Positions 63,732-64,000 of a stretch of DNA of 64,000 bases are shown here, in pieces. How positions within the stretch are numbered: the first letter of the stretch is position 1; the number at the start of each line of letters is the position of its first letter. The position numbers were made by a program, and so were the translations under genes. Source of the DNA: Nissolia schottii (lineage: Eukaryota; Streptophyta; Magnoliopsida; Fabales; Fabaceae); contig QANU01102670.1 of NCBI GenBank assembly GCA_003254905.1, positions 641,335-705,334 of the forward strand. The letters run 5' to 3'. Below the pieces are notes generated by a model, which worked only from the letters and a program-made list of their open reading frames with translations, had not been told where the DNA came from and did no database searches.

Positions 63732-64000
63732 GTAATTACTGATGAATATTGTTTTTGCTGTTTGTCTGTTCTCCTTGCGGAGTATGTTAGCTCAGCTCAT
63801 GATGAACTGTGCATAAAAGTTTATGCATGCAGTGATTGTTCGTTTTCTCGTTTGTTTGTGAGAGTGGTCTTCTGTTTAAATCCTTTTGTTCCATCTATCG
63901 CCAAGGGAAAGAGAAATATATAACTGCGCAGCCACTATGAGAACTGCCCCAGCCAGTATTGAAGATCCTATATAAAGGACATTTCCTGAAGAACGATGTC
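63732..64000 (+). other. Probable LETM1 pseudogene intron, continuing past the window
   Basis: This follows a donor-like 'gtaatt' after MKEQ. No further LETM1 exon is recognised before the window ends. Confidence 0.5.

Overview
This window is nuclear DNA from a flowering plant, most likely a legume close to soybean (Glycine). The evidence is split genes with GT-AG introns, AT-rich intergenic DNA, and proteins closest to dicot families. The species itself is inferred, not shown.

Layout: (1) 313-3410 (+) is an MRS2/MGT magnesium transporter of the MRS2-4 type, followed by a decayed tandem copy of its own 3' end (about 3780-5030). (2) 8700-10835 (+) is a bZIP-like protein of the At1g58110/At4g06598 family. 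(3) 11958-13661 (-) is a ubiquitin-like-domain CTD phosphatase (UBLCP1). (4) About 14650-16145 holds a broken chimera: the 3' end of a YY1-type zinc-finger gene joined to a decayed UBLCP1. (5) 17228-19924 (-) is the intact YY1-type gene. A single tandem duplication of a segment running from inside UBLCP1 to inside YY1 explains 11958-19924. (6) 21677-23993 (-) is an F-box pseudogene split by a repetitive insert. (7) 25641-30156 (+) is a Rab GDP dissociation inhibitor. (8) 31783-38001 (-) is the regulatory subunit of acetolactate synthase. (9) 38000-49700 is gene-poor, with a Ty1/copia remnant, a foldback element, and tandem and simple repeats. (10) 49791-55502 (+) is an ankyrin-repeat, Raf-like integrin-linked kinase with an altered DFG motif, a MITE in one intron and GC-AG introns. 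(11) 57180-63731 (+) is a LETM1 pseudogene whose exon is split by a young Ty3/gypsy chromovirus-type LTR retrotransposon (58186-63680, minus strand), with a perfect 5-bp target duplication.

The functional genes are housekeeping: Mg2+ transport, Rab recycling, branched-chain amino-acid synthesis, transcription and signalling. Their orders resemble Arabidopsis blocks from memory (At4g06598-At4g06599-At4g06634; and ILK2, LETM1, GDI2 and MRS2-4 on chromosome 3), which supports the calls. I see no new multi-gene system. The most interesting signals are structural: the UBLCP1/YY1 tandem-duplication chimera, the exon-inserted retrotransposon with a tandem duplication across its junction, an atypical bZIP basic region, and GC-AG introns in the kinase. 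Exon boundaries were assigned by eye from splice consensus and reading-frame continuity.
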